In this document: piece after piece, positions 11,597 to 22,128 of the stretch
Position numbering within the stretch: the stretch's first letter is position 1
Layout of the letters: every line of letters begins with the position of its first letter
Source: Phocoena phocoena
Taxonomy: Eukaryota > Chordata > Mammalia > Artiodactyla > Phocoenidae
NCBI RefSeq assembly: GCF_963924675.1
Contig: NC_089222.1
Coordinates: forward strand, 3,726,501-3,790,500
Length of the DNA: 64,000 nt
Direction of reading: 5' to 3'
Program-made: the position numbers and the translations under genes
Notes under the pieces: model-generated
Seen by the model: only the letters and a program-made list of their open reading frames with translations
What the model was told of the DNA's origin: nothing
The model's database searches: none

Positions 11597-11755
11597 AAAA
11601 AGTAAGGCCAGGGGGAATTCCCTGGCTGTCCAGTGGTTAGGACTTGGGGTTCTCACTGCCAGGGGCCTGGGTTCCATCCCTGGTCAGGAAACTAAGATCC
11701 TGCAAACCTCGTGGTGCAGCCAAAAAAAAAACAAACAAACAAAAAGTAAGGCCAG
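11597..11755 (+). mobile_element. CHR-1-like short SINE with TSD
   Basis: The ~130 bp subtype: 'attccctggctgtccagtggttaggacttgg', B-box-like GGTTCCATCCC, 'ctaagatcctgcaa', then A-rich and AAAC repeats. A 15 bp exact TSD (AAAAAGTAAGGCCAG) lies at 11597-11611 and 11741-11755. Confidence 0.95.
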
Positions 11756-11762
11756 AGCATTC

Positions 11763-11810
11763 ACACACATACACACACACACACATGCATAAACACACAT
11801 ACACTTAGTT
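11763..11810. repeat. (CA)n microsatellite, interrupted
   Basis: Repeated 'cacacacatacacacacac' units. Confidence 0.9.
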
Positions 11811-12519
11811 CTCAAATCTGATGCTTGAGTGAGGTCCGCAGCATTTTAACACATGGGACTTGGGGCATCTTCTCGAATATACCTGTGCTTCTATAACCTC
11901 ATCGACGGCAACAGTTCTCTCTAAGATGGTATCTTCCAGGTGCTGCCTACTACCTCTCCTTACATCATTTTCTGGGGAATGTTAAATTCAGTTCCTTTTA
12001 ACCTGTGCCCAAGGCCAGCAGTGGAGGAGCCGTTGATCCCCATAATTCAAAATTGTCTGATATCTTAGATTCAACTGCCCTGCTTAAGACAGGCATTTAA
12101 TGAAGAACTGGTAAATGAGAAGTTTAATGGCTAGAGTGAAGCCACTCCATCTCACAAATCTCTTTTCACTCATGGGGAATCATCAGCCAGCACTACTGAT
12201 TTGCATTTAAGGACTGAACTTTCTACTGTTTTCAGATGTTAGGATCCTCAGCCAGTGCTCACAGGCTATTAGTTACAGGGTGAAGCCTGCCCACTGAATG
12301 GAGAAAGCCGAGGCACTCATGATGGCTTGGAGAATCCAACACATTTCAGAAAGTGAAACAGTATTTCGTTGATTGTCTTCCTCGTACAACAATGAGAATC
12401 TACACAGAAATAACCAACAGCTTAAAAAATGAACACAGTTCACTGTTTTGAAAAACAGCATTGCTGAGTTGTCATTTACATGCTATGGAATTTGTTGCCA
12501 AACCCATGTTCGTGTGCCT
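11811..12519. other. No recognised feature
   Basis: Unique sequence of mixed composition; no named repeat or gene. Confidence 0.4.
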
Positions 12520-13088
12520 GACGCACTGTGAGGCCAAACAAACCGAAACTTCTGAGTCTGGAGCAGAGAAAGGTTTATTGCTGGGCTGAGCAAGGAGTAT
12601 GGGTGGCTCATGCTCAAAAGACCAGAACTCCCCAGTGGCTTTCAGGGAAGGGTTTTCAAAAGCAAATTTGCAGGGGAGGGCTGCAGGGTGTGTGACCTTT
12701 CTCTGATTGGTTGGTGGGAGGTAACAGGGTTCCAGGAATCTCAATCATCAGCCTTCTGGTTCCAACCAGTCTGGGGGCTAGTGCTTGTGCTCAGTACGTA
12801 GTGACCATCCTCCACCTGGATGGGGACCTTAGTTCCTACAGAAGAACTCAGAGCTGTGTATCAGACTGTTAAATGTATCCCTTGAGGAAGAACTAGGACT
12901 CTGACCATCACTGCACTACAGTTTCTTGACTGCTTTTCCCTTGTTTCTGCATTCCCTCACTTCCCTAATTCAGATGTCTGAATCTCCCTTTTGGAACTTA
13001 GGGAAGGCCTACAAACAAAAAACTGGGGCAGGGAAACACTTTTGAACCTGGGAGGGCCCTGCAGGGTCCAGCTCTATTTTTTCTTTGA
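12520..13088 (-). mobile_element. LTR of an endogenous retrovirus-like element, antisense
   Basis: On the minus strand an AATAAA signal (plus 12574-12579) is followed by a short stretch ('cctttctctgctccagactc') typical of an LTR R-U5 boundary. The whole block reads like a solo LTR, with a U3-like GC-mixed body out to about 13088. No internal retroviral genes are beside it. Boundaries are approximate and I could not define a TSD. Confidence 0.6.
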
Positions 13089-13249
13089 TGCTCCTCAATC
13101 TTGAGGGGGAACAAGTGTGGGACAAGAAAGGGAATAAAGTTTTGGATAGAGGTTAATCATAAACTGGGCAGAGAAACTCAGCTCTACCGGGACTCGGTTT
13201 CAAATTCACCTGTTAAAGAGTATGGTGCAACGATTTTGGGTAGGTTTTC

Positions 13250-13838
13250 AAAGCTGTGCAGCTATCACTATCTAATTGTAGACCACTGCCATCATCCCAA
13301 AGAGACACCTCAAGCCCATCCACAGTCACCCACCACCAGCCCCACTCTACTCCTAATCCACTGTTGTCTCTACAGATTTGCCTTTTATGGGAATTCCATA
13401 TAAATGGAATCATATAATATGTGGTCTTTTGTGCCCAGCTCCTTTCACCTAGAATATTGTTTTTGAGGTTCATCCATGCTGTAGCATATATCAGTACTTC
13501 ATTCCTTCTTATTGCCAAACAGTTTCTAGATATATTATAATTTGTTTATTCATTCACCAGTTGATGGACTTTTGTTTTGTTTTGGCTACTAGGAATAATG
13601 CTGTTATGAACATCTGTGTACAAGCCTTTATGGGGACATATTTTCATTTCCCTTGGGTAGATTCCTAAAAGTAGACTTTCTGAGTCATATGGTAAATCTA
13701 TCTTTAACATTTTAAGAAAATGCCAAACTGTTTTCCAAAGTGGCTGTGTCATATTAAAACCCCACCAGCGATGTATGAGGGTTCCAGTCTCTCCACATCC
13801 TCTCCAACACTTGTTATTGCCCATCTCTGGTTCACTCT
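13250..13838 (-). mobile_element. Old L1M fragment, antisense
   Basis: Antisense ORF2 end and 3' UTR of an ancient L1. Blocks such as 'acagatttgcctttta', 'aatggaatcatataatatgtgg', 'ccatgctgtagcatatatcag', 'ccaaactgttttccaaagtggctg' and 'tctccacatcctctccaacacttgttattg' are typical of the L1MA/L1MB age class. The minus-strand frame over 13546-13824 still reads [17 protein letters not shown] (Cys-rich C-terminus of ORF2). Confidence 0.9.
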
Positions 13839-13884
13839 AAATGCTGAAACAAGAGTGATTTCAAATTTGTACCACAAATATAAA

Positions 13885-14565
13885 AATACACCTAACATTT
13901 ATTGAGGGACTACTCTATGTAATGTTCTTCAAACATATTACTGTTAGCCCATCATTAACACAATGAGATTGTCAACTACAAATTGGCACTTGCCATGGGC
14001 ACCTGCCATCTACCTCTACAAGGATTAAACCAGGTGCTGTTGCAGCTGCTGACCTTCAACACACCCTGAAGGGACTTCAGGGCTCAGGGCAGAAATGAGG
14101 CACTCTGTGTTCCGGAAAAACTGGCAGAACAGGTCTTCAGATAGATATTTTCAGGAGCTGATTTTATGAGCCCAATTCTTGCATCTCCTCATATCTAGAA
14201 AAGCATTAAGTTCCTTCATGGTGACGTCTGCTCCTCGCGAGTAGCAGCAAGGCCCTGCCAAAGTGTGTGCTGCATTTCATGTACCCCCCCTTCACTAACA
14301 TCATATATACACTGATACACCCCCTACCTCTCCGGAGCAGTTCCCCAGAGCTCTCTGAAATGCTGTCTCCTGGGCTGAACTCCTCATTTTGCCCCAAATA
14401 AAACTTAACTCACAACTCTCACATTGTACATTTTTTTTTGAGTCAGCAAGTTATTATCAATAGTTTACAGATAAAGAAACGAGGCTCAGAAAAGTTAAAC
14501 AGTTACCCATGGAAACCCAGGAATCAGGTGGCAGGATCTGAATTCAATGCCAGATGTGTGTGACA
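13885..14565 (-). mobile_element. MIR, antisense, split by a solo LTR
   Basis: The left part (~13885-13968) has 'acatttattgagggactactctatgtaatg' and 'attactgttagcccatcattaacacaatgag'. The right part (~14449-14565) resumes with 'ttatcaatagtttacagataaagaaacgaggctcagaaaagttaaacagttaccc' and 'aggatctgaattcaatgcc'. Together they make one antisense MIR, interrupted by the LTR at 13970-14448. Confidence 0.65.
13970..14448 (+). mobile_element. Solo LTR (ERV1-like), sense
   Basis: It begins TGTCAAC and ends AGTCAGCA, matching the TG…CA rule. An AATAAA at 14397-14402 is followed by 'acttaactcacaactctcacattgtaca' and a T run, which is the R-U5 pattern of a common cetartiodactyl LTR. No internal region is present, so it is a solo LTR. 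A clean 4-6 bp TSD is not obvious. Confidence 0.65.
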
Positions 14566-14705
14566 CAAAAGTTGACTACAGGAGTTATGCACGCAGAAGT
14601 CAAGACATATTTGAAATATAATATGGCCAAGATACTTAATGTCATTAAAGAGAGGGCCTAACAAACAATAAATTCAACTGTTTCTAATAACTATGGATTT
14701 TGCTT

Positions 14706-14807
14706 TTTAAAAAAATTTTTTTATTAGAGTATAGTTGATTTACATTGTTGTTAGTTTCAGGTGTACAGCAAAGTGATTCAGTTCTACATATACATATATA
14801 ATAACTA
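14706..14807 (-). mobile_element. L1 3' terminus, antisense, very short
   Basis: 'attagagtatagttgatttac' and 'caggtgtacagcaaagtgattcag' are the antisense of an L1 3' end. Only about 100 bp remain before the next SINE. Confidence 0.75.
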
Positions 14808-15037
14808 CAGATTTTCTTTTTTTTTTTTTTTTGCAGTACGCGGGCCTCTCACTGTCGTGGCCTCTCCCGTTGCGGAGCACAGGCTCCGGACGCACAGGCT
14901 CAGCGGCCACGGCTCACGGGCCCAGCTGCTTCGCGGCATGTGGGATCTTCCCGGACCGGGACACGAACCCGTGTCCCCTGCATCGGCAGGCGGACTCTCA
15001 ACCACTGCGCCACCAGGGAAGCCCCAGATTTTCTTTT
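14808..15037 (-). mobile_element. CHR-type SINE, ~200 bp subtype, antisense, with TSD
   Basis: Poly(T), then the antisense body ending CACCAGGGAAGCCC. The TSD CAGATTTTCTTTT lies at 14808-14820 and 15025-15037, exact. Confidence 0.95.
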
Positions 15038-15038
15038 G

Positions 15039-15376
15039 AAGAAATTATACTGAGGGGACTTCCCTGGTGGCGCAGTGGTTAAGAATCTGCCTGCCAATGC
15101 AGGGGACAAAGGTTTGAGCCCTGGTCTGGGAAGATCCCACGTGCTGCGGAGCAACTAAGCCCGTGAGCCACAACTACTGGGCCTGTGCTCTAGAGCTCGT
15201 GAGCCATTACTACTGAACCCGCATGCCACAACTACTGAGCCTGCGTGCCTAGAGCCCGTGCTCCACAACGTGAAGCCACCACAGTGAGAAGCCTGCGCAC
15301 AGCAACGAAGACCCAACACAGCAAAAAATAAATAATTAAATAAATAAATTTTTTTTTTTTAAAGAAATTATACTGA
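15039..15376 (+). mobile_element. CHR-type SINE, long subtype, with TSD
   Basis: Sense SINE with head GGGGACTTCCCTGGTGGCGC and an (AAAT)n/poly(T)/A tail. A 15 bp exact TSD (AAGAAATTATACTGA) lies at 15039-15053 and 15362-15376. Its 5' end faces the 5' end of the antisense SINE about 30 bp away. Confidence 0.95.
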
Positions 15377-16027
15377 AATTCTAGAGAATAATTTCACTTC
15401 AAAATTCTCTCTTCAAATGTCAAATCCCATAGCTGTAGTTTTGATTCAGGATTTAACTAGCAAGATATTTAGGACGATCAAAACTCAAATGAAACATTTC
15501 ATGGCAATGAAATTGCTGAATGGTTTTTATTAACTGTATGAATCATTTGCTACTATCTAAAGATGGGAATTCTGACAACTGCTGTTCATGTTTGAGTGCT
15601 CAAAAAACATTTACTGCAGTTTCTGAAGTCCTGTCTGTGACTGCAGAGTACTGGTGTCTCATCTGGCTCCCACTCCATCTCAAGAAGGCTGCTGGCAGAA
15701 GGTGACGGCCAAAGCCTCTGGAGGGAACTGCTCCAGGTCAAAACCTTCACTCACTCTTTGGCTACCCACTCTCTTGATCTACCCACTCCAGTATCACCAG
15801 TCATGAATCCCTCTGATCTGTTCACTGCCATTCAAAAGGCCATTCTGCTGTCTCAAAGCCTAGTTCTTCTCCGCCTCGGGGATGCTCTGAACTAGAAACG
15901 CCCAACACTTCAGAACACCTTTATTCCCTTTGGATTCATTATTTGGCCTGTTTGACTCACATGGTTTGCAAATGAATGCCTGTTTCCCTCTTCTGTTTTA
16001 GAATATCCGGTGATGCAGATCGTTGCT
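15377..16027. other. No recognised feature
   Basis: Unique sequence; the frame at 15520-15705 has no recognisable product. Confidence 0.4.
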
Positions 16028-16152
16028 ATTCAAAATGTGGTCCATCAGCATCCCCTGGGGACTTGTTAGAAATGCAGAATTTCAAGCCTCATCCCTAACC
16101 TACCGATCAGAATCTGCCTTTTAACAATCTCCCCAGGTGATTCCTATGTGCT
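16028..16152 (+). mobile_element. MER5A-like hAT relic
   Basis: 'caaaatgtggtccatcagcatcccctggggacttgttagaaatgcagaat' and 'ctgccttttaacaatctccccaggtgattc' match the MER5A order. Confidence 0.85.
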
Positions 16153-16927
16153 AGATCATTAACTTATGGACTTCCAGGTCTAACCCACAGACCCAGAACC
16201 TCACATGACCTAGCTGAAAATCTACCCCTAGCAAGAGTAACAGCGGAAGCATTTCCTTCTCTCTGCATAGGTTTCTTCCCTCTGCCTCCAAACATACTAA
16301 AGTCACTCTCTTTTCAACAACAACACAAATCTCTTGACCCTGTGACCCCTATGAGGAAGAGTGCACTATTGTTCACATTGATCTGCTTCCTCTCTCTGTA
16401 GGAGTATTAAACAGCCCCATCCTGTGGAACCTGGGTTTGCCTATATGACCTCTGGCCAAGGAAATGTACGCAAAGGTGATATGTGTCATTTCTAGGCAGA
16501 AGCTCTCAAGTCAGTTGATGCTTTGTCCTCTCTCTCTCTCCACTATCACAAGACTGGCAATGGCCCAGATGGAGGAGGCGCTGTCAACTAGAGTCCAGAG
16601 AAGACAACATGGACCTGAACCAAAGGTGACCTACAGAGGGCAGACAGATTTGCTGTTGAAAGCCACAGAGATTTGGGGTCCATTTGTTACAGCATGCTTT
16701 AGCATAAGCGGACTGATACACATCGAATCACTATCGTTTTTCCCTTTTTCATTTAAAGAAAAAATACGAAAGAGCATATCTAGAGAGATGAATATTATTG
16801 AAAGGTACACTTAAATCTGAATTCTCTAGCACTTACATCGTCCTGTTCTCCAACTCTGACAAAATTTTTTTAGAATTATCATCCTTCTAATTTCCAGATT
16901 CCTCCCAGTCTGCATAATAATTTTTAA
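16153..16927. other. No recognised feature
   Basis: Unique sequence. The 116-residue frame at 16464-16814 has no recognisable domain. Confidence 0.4.
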
Positions 16928-17107
16928 TTTTTTTACAACAGGGATCAGCAGATTTATTCTGTACATGTCCAGATAGTAAACATTTTGGGCTTTGTAGGCC
17001 ATATAGTCTCTCTCAGAATTATTCAACTCTATGGTGATAGTATGAATGCACCCTTAAAAGCTACACAAGTGAATGGGTGCAGCTGTGTTCCAATAAAACT
17101 TTCCTGG
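16928..17107 (+). mobile_element. Old hAT-type non-autonomous element
   Basis: Same family as 910-1076: 'gatcagcagatttattctgtacatgtccagatagtaaacattttgggctttgtaggccatatagtctc' and 'ggtgcagctgtgttccaataaaactttcc'. Confidence 0.75.
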
Positions 17108-17379
17108 TTCAAGGTTCAAAACTTAGTGGTTATTCTTATTCCACACTTTAACCCCTCTAAACTAAGCCAGGCATTAAGTACTCACAAAACCACAGAAACT
17201 TCACCTGGAAGAGTAACAGATATCTTTCAGCTTAACCCTATAATCTTATAGATACAGAAATTGTTACCAAAACAAATTAAAAAGTCATGTCAAAAACAGC
17301 ACTCTAGTTAATGTTATGCATGCTGAAGTATTAAGGGAGAAATGTACTGATGTCTTCAACTTACTTTGAAACACATAAA

Positions 17380-17545
17380 ACAATAAGATGGATTCATGAA
17401 TGGGTAAAGGGGTAGATGGATAGATAGATAAATTTGTGAAAAATCAAGAATAGTAAAATGTTAACTGTAGGATATGGATGGTGTAAAAATCTTTTAACCT
17501 TTCTGTATATTTGAAAATTTTTCATAATAAAATGTTGAGGGGGGT
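17380..17545 (+). mobile_element. Old L1M 3' UTR fragment
   Basis: 'agtaaaatgttaactgtaggatatggatggtgta' and 'ttctgtatatttgaaaatttttcataataaaatgtt' are typical of an L1M 3' terminus in sense. Confidence 0.65.
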
Positions 17546-18191
17546 GTATACCAAAGCTAAAGTTTCTAAGTTTTGGATATAAACAATTGATTTGTGAAGT
17601 GTAATTCTGCTTGATAAATATCCCATGGCAATTTATCGAACAGAGTTTGAAAAACTGATCTAAGTAAGGCCTTGAGGCACCAGCTCAAATACTTCCATGT
17701 TTATTCCAAAACTGCTTTTTGAGTTCCCATTATATGCTAGGCACTGGGACATAATGGTAAAAAGACAGACATGGAATTTGCAGTCTAATGGGAAAGAAAA
17801 ACTAGCCAATGGTGAGTTTGAAATTCTCTAGCACCTACTGTCTGTACTACCCATTAAGCGCTTAATGTCTACTATGATGTATCTGAGCCTCCTTTCTCAT
17901 GGAGATTGCGAGATCCTTGAAACACAGGGATTCATGCGTTGAGCTCAATGCCTTGTACATGGTATCCAACAAAAGCCTGCTGCCGTGTTTGCTCATAAAT
18001 GAGGGCTCTGGATACTGGTATACGAGAAGGTGTTGCCAAGGTGATGATATGTCTCCTTTCATATGAAAGGCAGACCTCTACCATCATGCTCCCAGCAGTT
18101 GTGCAATGGCTGAAGCAAATGCCTTTACCCCTCTATGTGAGCAGAATCAATGAATCCTTGTCCTTTCATAGACTAAGCAGAGCCAGCGATC
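17546..18191. other. Mostly unique; one possible old repeat
   Basis: 'cattatatgctaggcactgggacataatgg' near 17730 resembles a MIR/L2-type segment, but it is too diverged to call. The rest is not recognised. Confidence 0.35.
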
Positions 18192-18593
18192 AAGGGTATG
18201 GTCATATACAAATACCATATGATATCACTTCTGTGTGGAATCTAAATTACGACACAAATGAACTTATCTATGAAACAGAAACAGACTCACAGACATGGAA
18301 AACAGACTTGTGGTTGCCGAGGGGGAAGGCGGGTGGGGGAAGGATGGAGTGGGAGTTTGGGATTAGCAGATGCAAACTATTACATATGGAATGGATAAAC
18401 AACAAGGTCCTACTGTATAGCACAGGGAACTGTATTCAATATCCTGTGATAAACCATAATGGAAAAGGATATGAAAAAGTATATATATATGTATAACTGA
18501 GCTACTTTGATGTACAGCAGAAATGAACACAAGATTGTAAATCAACTCTACTTCAATGAAACTTTAAAAAAGAAAAAAAAGGGTATGGTCATA
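18192..18593 (+). mobile_element. L1 3' end insertion with TSD
   Basis: A 5'-truncated L1 of about 370 bp. It holds the end of ORF2 ('ccatatgatatcacttctgtgtggaatct') and the 3' UTR ('ctgtatagcacagggaact', 'taaatcaactctacttcaatg') with an A-rich tail. A 15 bp exact TSD (AAGGGTATGGTCATA) lies at 18192-18206 and 18579-18593. Confidence 0.95.
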
Positions 18594-18603
18594 AAACAAA
18601 GTA

Positions 18604-19254
18604 TAGACAATCTTCATTATTTGTAGAGTCCTTATTTCTGAAATTTTAAAATAAACTAAAATTTATTTGTAACCCCCAAATCAATACTTATGGCACTTTC
18701 ACAGTTTTGGTGAAGATGCCCAAAGCCATGAAAAACGTGAGTCACCCTAGGCACACATCACTGCGGGCTGAACAAGGCAACACTCTGCCTTCTTATTTCA
18801 GCTCTCGTATGGTAAACAAATGTCCTCTTTGTGGGTTTTTTTTTTAGTGCCACAATTCTCACATTTTTGGTGTGCTTTTTGTCGGTGTCGCTGTTTAAAG
18901 TGGCTCCCAAGCACAGTGCTGTAGTGCTGTCTAGCGATCCGAAATGCACAAAGGCTGTGCTGAGCATCACGGAGCGAACACATGTGTTAGATAAGCTGCC
19001 TTCAGGCATGGGGTGCAATGCTGCTGGCCATGAGGCCAGTGTGAATGAGTCAACAATATATATTAAGCAAGGTGTCTTTAAACAGAAACACACATAACAC
19101 AAGGTGATGCGTTAATCAGTTGACAAAAATGTGGTGACCATAAGACCAGGAACCCAACCCTGTACATTCCCTAGGGGCAAATGTTCAGCTTTTGCTAGCT
19201 CAGAGTTTGAGGTGTCTTTATAGACAATAACTACCGTGAACAGTGAGAACTAAC
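18604..19254 (+). mobile_element. Tigger (pogo/mariner) DNA transposon, internally deleted
   Basis: The ends 'caatcttcattatttgtagagtcc' and 'actaccgtgaacagtgagaacta' are diverged Tigger terminal repeats. The middle carries part of the transposase DNA-binding region: the frame near 18940-19095 reads VLDKLPSGMGCNAAGHEASV followed by NESTIYIKQGVFKQ, as in the pogo-type helix-turn-helix. Neither a long transposase frame nor its DDE catalytic domain is present, so it is a non-autonomous relic. Confidence 0.8.
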
Positions 19255-20214
19255 TATTCATGCAGACAACTTTATACATTATCAGAAACTCCTATGACCA
19301 GCAGCTTCTTGAGAGTGAGTTCAAAGCTCTGCCACAGACGTGACGACTCTCTCTTTGTCCATGAGCAGAAGAGGCACGTAGCCAGGAAGACTGACCACGG
19401 GGGGTGCAAACAGAATGAGGGAGATGTCACAAGGCAATAGAGCTCAGTGCATGCCTGTCCAGAGTGGGGAGTAAGGAGAAATCACATTCTCAACATCAAA
19501 TAACTTTCTTCTTGTGTTTTGGCTGGTCACAACGTGTAAACACAATTTATGATGATCTTAAAGGTTACACTGAAGCCTGACTTTCTTTTTAAAGTAACTC
19601 TCTAGGACACCCTGAAGTAAAAGACAATCAATCATGGAAACAGATGGGCTACAGAATGTGCTGCTGTGTTGCAATTAGTAAAGCAGGCTATGGATAAAGC
19701 AAAACTCATTATGCTGAAAAGCAGAAACACTGCAAAAAGCAAAAGATCCTGCAGTCGAGCACAGCTGTAAACCCAAGGACAAATGTACCATTTGCGAGGC
19801 AGAGACAAGACCAGAAATGACAGACACACCATCCAGGGTCATATGCAGATGCTCAGCCCAAACAAGGAAAAGTATTAAGTTGTACTCAAACACGAACCGA
19901 GATCAATTATAGGCTTGCAAATGTTCTATTCATGGGTCAACAGCAGTCACCTGTCCTTGTGAAGAACAATTTTTTTTACAGAGTATTTGGATTTGATGGG
20001 TAAAAAATCTAAAGCCCGGAAGTGTAGGATTTGTTAGTACTTTATATTTGTAGGCAAAACCCACAATCCTAAAGCCTTGGAGATGGCCCTGAAATTCTCT
20101 CTGAATTTGGTAAGGTCAAGCAGCCCACCTGCAGTGTAAGTGGCTATGGGGCACCCCGATTTATCTGCACACAGGCCAGCTCTGAATCCCAAGGGTGACA
20201 TACTGCCTTGCTAC
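19255..20214. other. No recognised feature
   Basis: About 1 kb of unique sequence with only chance frames. Confidence 0.45.
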
Positions 20215-20365
20215 CCAAGTGTGGTCCACAGATCAGCCGCAGGACGTCACCTGGGGGCTTGTTGGAAATGCAGACTCTCCAGTTCCAACCTAGAGGACTA
20301 AATCAGAGCTTGCATTTTAACAAGATCTCTTGGTGATTCACACTTTACATCTGGACCGTCAATAG
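20215..20365 (+). mobile_element. MER5A-like hAT relic
   Basis: 'caagtgtggtccacagatcagccgcaggacgtcacctgggggcttgttggaaatgcagactctcc' and 'cattttaacaagatctcttggtgattcac'. Confidence 0.85.
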
Positions 20366-20814
20366 CCTGCAATTAGGGTGACCAACAGTCCAGGGCCTGG
20401 TATAAGCACTGCAAGTCCTGTGCTGTGGAAAACCACTCAGGGAACCTGGACAGCTGATCACCCTATTTATCCCAATACCACAGCCAAAGGAAGCTCTCTA
20501 CAGGGAGATCTGAGACTCACAGCCGCTGAGGAATCACTGCACCCTGAAACAATTTCCCAGGTTTCAATTTGGAGACACATTTGGTATTGCGTGGTCCCCA
20601 CATAAGGAAAGCAGAACAAGGGTGGGAGAGGAACAGCTAAGCCTTTGAAGAATCATCTACCTCCACACCCAATCCTTTCACTCCAGGACATCACAGCCCA
20701 AGGAATCCAGTTTGACTAGAAGGAGAGCAGGAGACCTGCTCCGGGAGCCCAGAGCCATTCTGTAGCATTGGTTACATCCTCATCAGAACTTTCGAAGCCA
20801 GAGTCTGCAGCTCT
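20366..20814. other. No recognised feature
   Basis: Unique stretch between MER5 copies. Confidence 0.35.
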
Positions 20815-21028
20815 AGTGCAACGGTTCTCAAACTTTAGCTCCGTCAGAATCACCTGCAGGGCCTGTAAACACAGACTGCTGGGTCCCACCCTCCCACTCT
20901 CTGATTGAGGAGGTCTGGGCGGCGGTGGATGGGGGCACAGTATTTTGCATTCCTAACACGCTCCGATCCCAGGTCATGCAGAGGCTGACTTGCTGGGCTC
21001 ACACTTCGTGAACTGCTGTTCTAAAGGG
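20815..21028 (+). mobile_element. MER5/Charlie-type hAT relic
   Basis: 'aacggttctcaaactttagctccgtcagaatcacctgcagggcctg' at the left and 'cacacttcgtgaactgctg' at the right are matching Charlie-type ends with a diverged middle. Confidence 0.75.
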
Positions 21029-21124
21029 TCCCCAGCTTCTCGTTCTGGGAGAAACGGCTGCCTTTATGCCATGTACTTTTCTCAAAAACACAAAACAAAA
21101 GCACAACAATGAAGCAATGTAGTA

Positions 21125-21290
21125 TTTTGCTACTCAAAGTGTGGTCCCAGACCCGCAGCATCCAAATCACATGGGAGCTTGTTAGAAATGCAGGTTCTCA
21201 GGTCCCACCCAGACCTGCTTTGTCAGGATCTGTATTTTACCAAGATCCCCTGGCGACTGACTTGCACAGTAAGGTCTGAGGAGCACTGAT
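21125..21290 (+). mobile_element. MER5A-like hAT relic
   Basis: 'ctactcaaagtgtggtcccagacccgcagcatccaaatcacatgggagcttgttagaaatgcag', then 'ttaccaagatcccctggcgactgacttgcac'. Confidence 0.88.
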
Positions 21291-21904
21291 ACAGGGACCG
21301 TTCAGAGGTTGGTAAATCTGCCTCCTGCATGTAACTACAACTGCTTTACCTCCTCGGAACCAGTACTCTATACCCTTCTCTTCCTTTGTTCATTTGTTTA
21401 TTTTGATTTTAACCTCAGAAGAAGAAAGTTTGTTTTCTCACAGCTACACAGATTCATCCGTCAGCGTGGATAAAACACCTTACCTGCAACGCCAAGAACA
21501 GAAAGCTCTGTCGCTGCCGGTGAAGGAGCATTTGCACCGGCTCGGGGGACATAAGGTCTTCTGGCCCCTCCAGGGAAGCAGCCACCCAGCAGAAGCCCCG
21601 CCCCCAGCCCACTAAGGACATCTGGACAGAACCAGTGCCCGAGGCCAGACCTCGGAATCCCTGCCCTTTGCAAGAGTTCCTGCACCTTCCAAATGAGAGG
21701 CAGCATTTATTCGCTGTGGCTCCTGGGAAAATTTGATTCCAACCCATTCAACCTACCGAAAAGCAGCATATTCCCTTCTGCAAATAGATAATATTGCTGT
21801 CACATTTTCTACCTTCACTTCACTTTTTCAGTAACAGAAGGCTACACACCCTGTAACTTCTTCTTTGGATTCCCTGAACTAGATACCAATTCTCCTGGAA
21901 TTGA
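21291..21904. other. No recognised feature
   Basis: Unique sequence. Antisense frames at 21454-21747 have no recognisable similarity. Confidence 0.4.
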
Positions 21905-22128
21905 AAAAGAAAGTAATAGCTAATATTTACGAGGCCCATGTTATGTTCCAGATATTGTACTAAAGACTTAACATCCATTATCTTATTTACTCCAGACAAC
22001 GACCCAGGAGGTAACTACTATGATTAGCCCCATTTTACAGATTAGGGGATTTGAGACACAGAGTGGCTGAGTAACTTGCCCAAAGTCATCCAGCAGGCAG
22101 ATTCCAGAGTCGGTGCACTAATAAAAAA
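21905..22128 (-). mobile_element. MIR, antisense, well preserved
   Basis: Near-complete antisense MIR: 'attttacagattaggggatttgagacacagagtggctgagtaacttgcccaaagtcat' preceded by 'cttaacatccattatcttatttactcc'. Confidence 0.88.

Noticed and set aside
14761..15154. Several frames with similar Pro/Ser/Gly-rich peptides (also near 1100, 10120, 35950, 46020)
   Set aside because: They are translations of CHR-type SINEs on either strand.
18831..19097. 88-residue frame as a host gene
   Set aside because: It is the remnant of a Tigger transposase DNA-binding segment.
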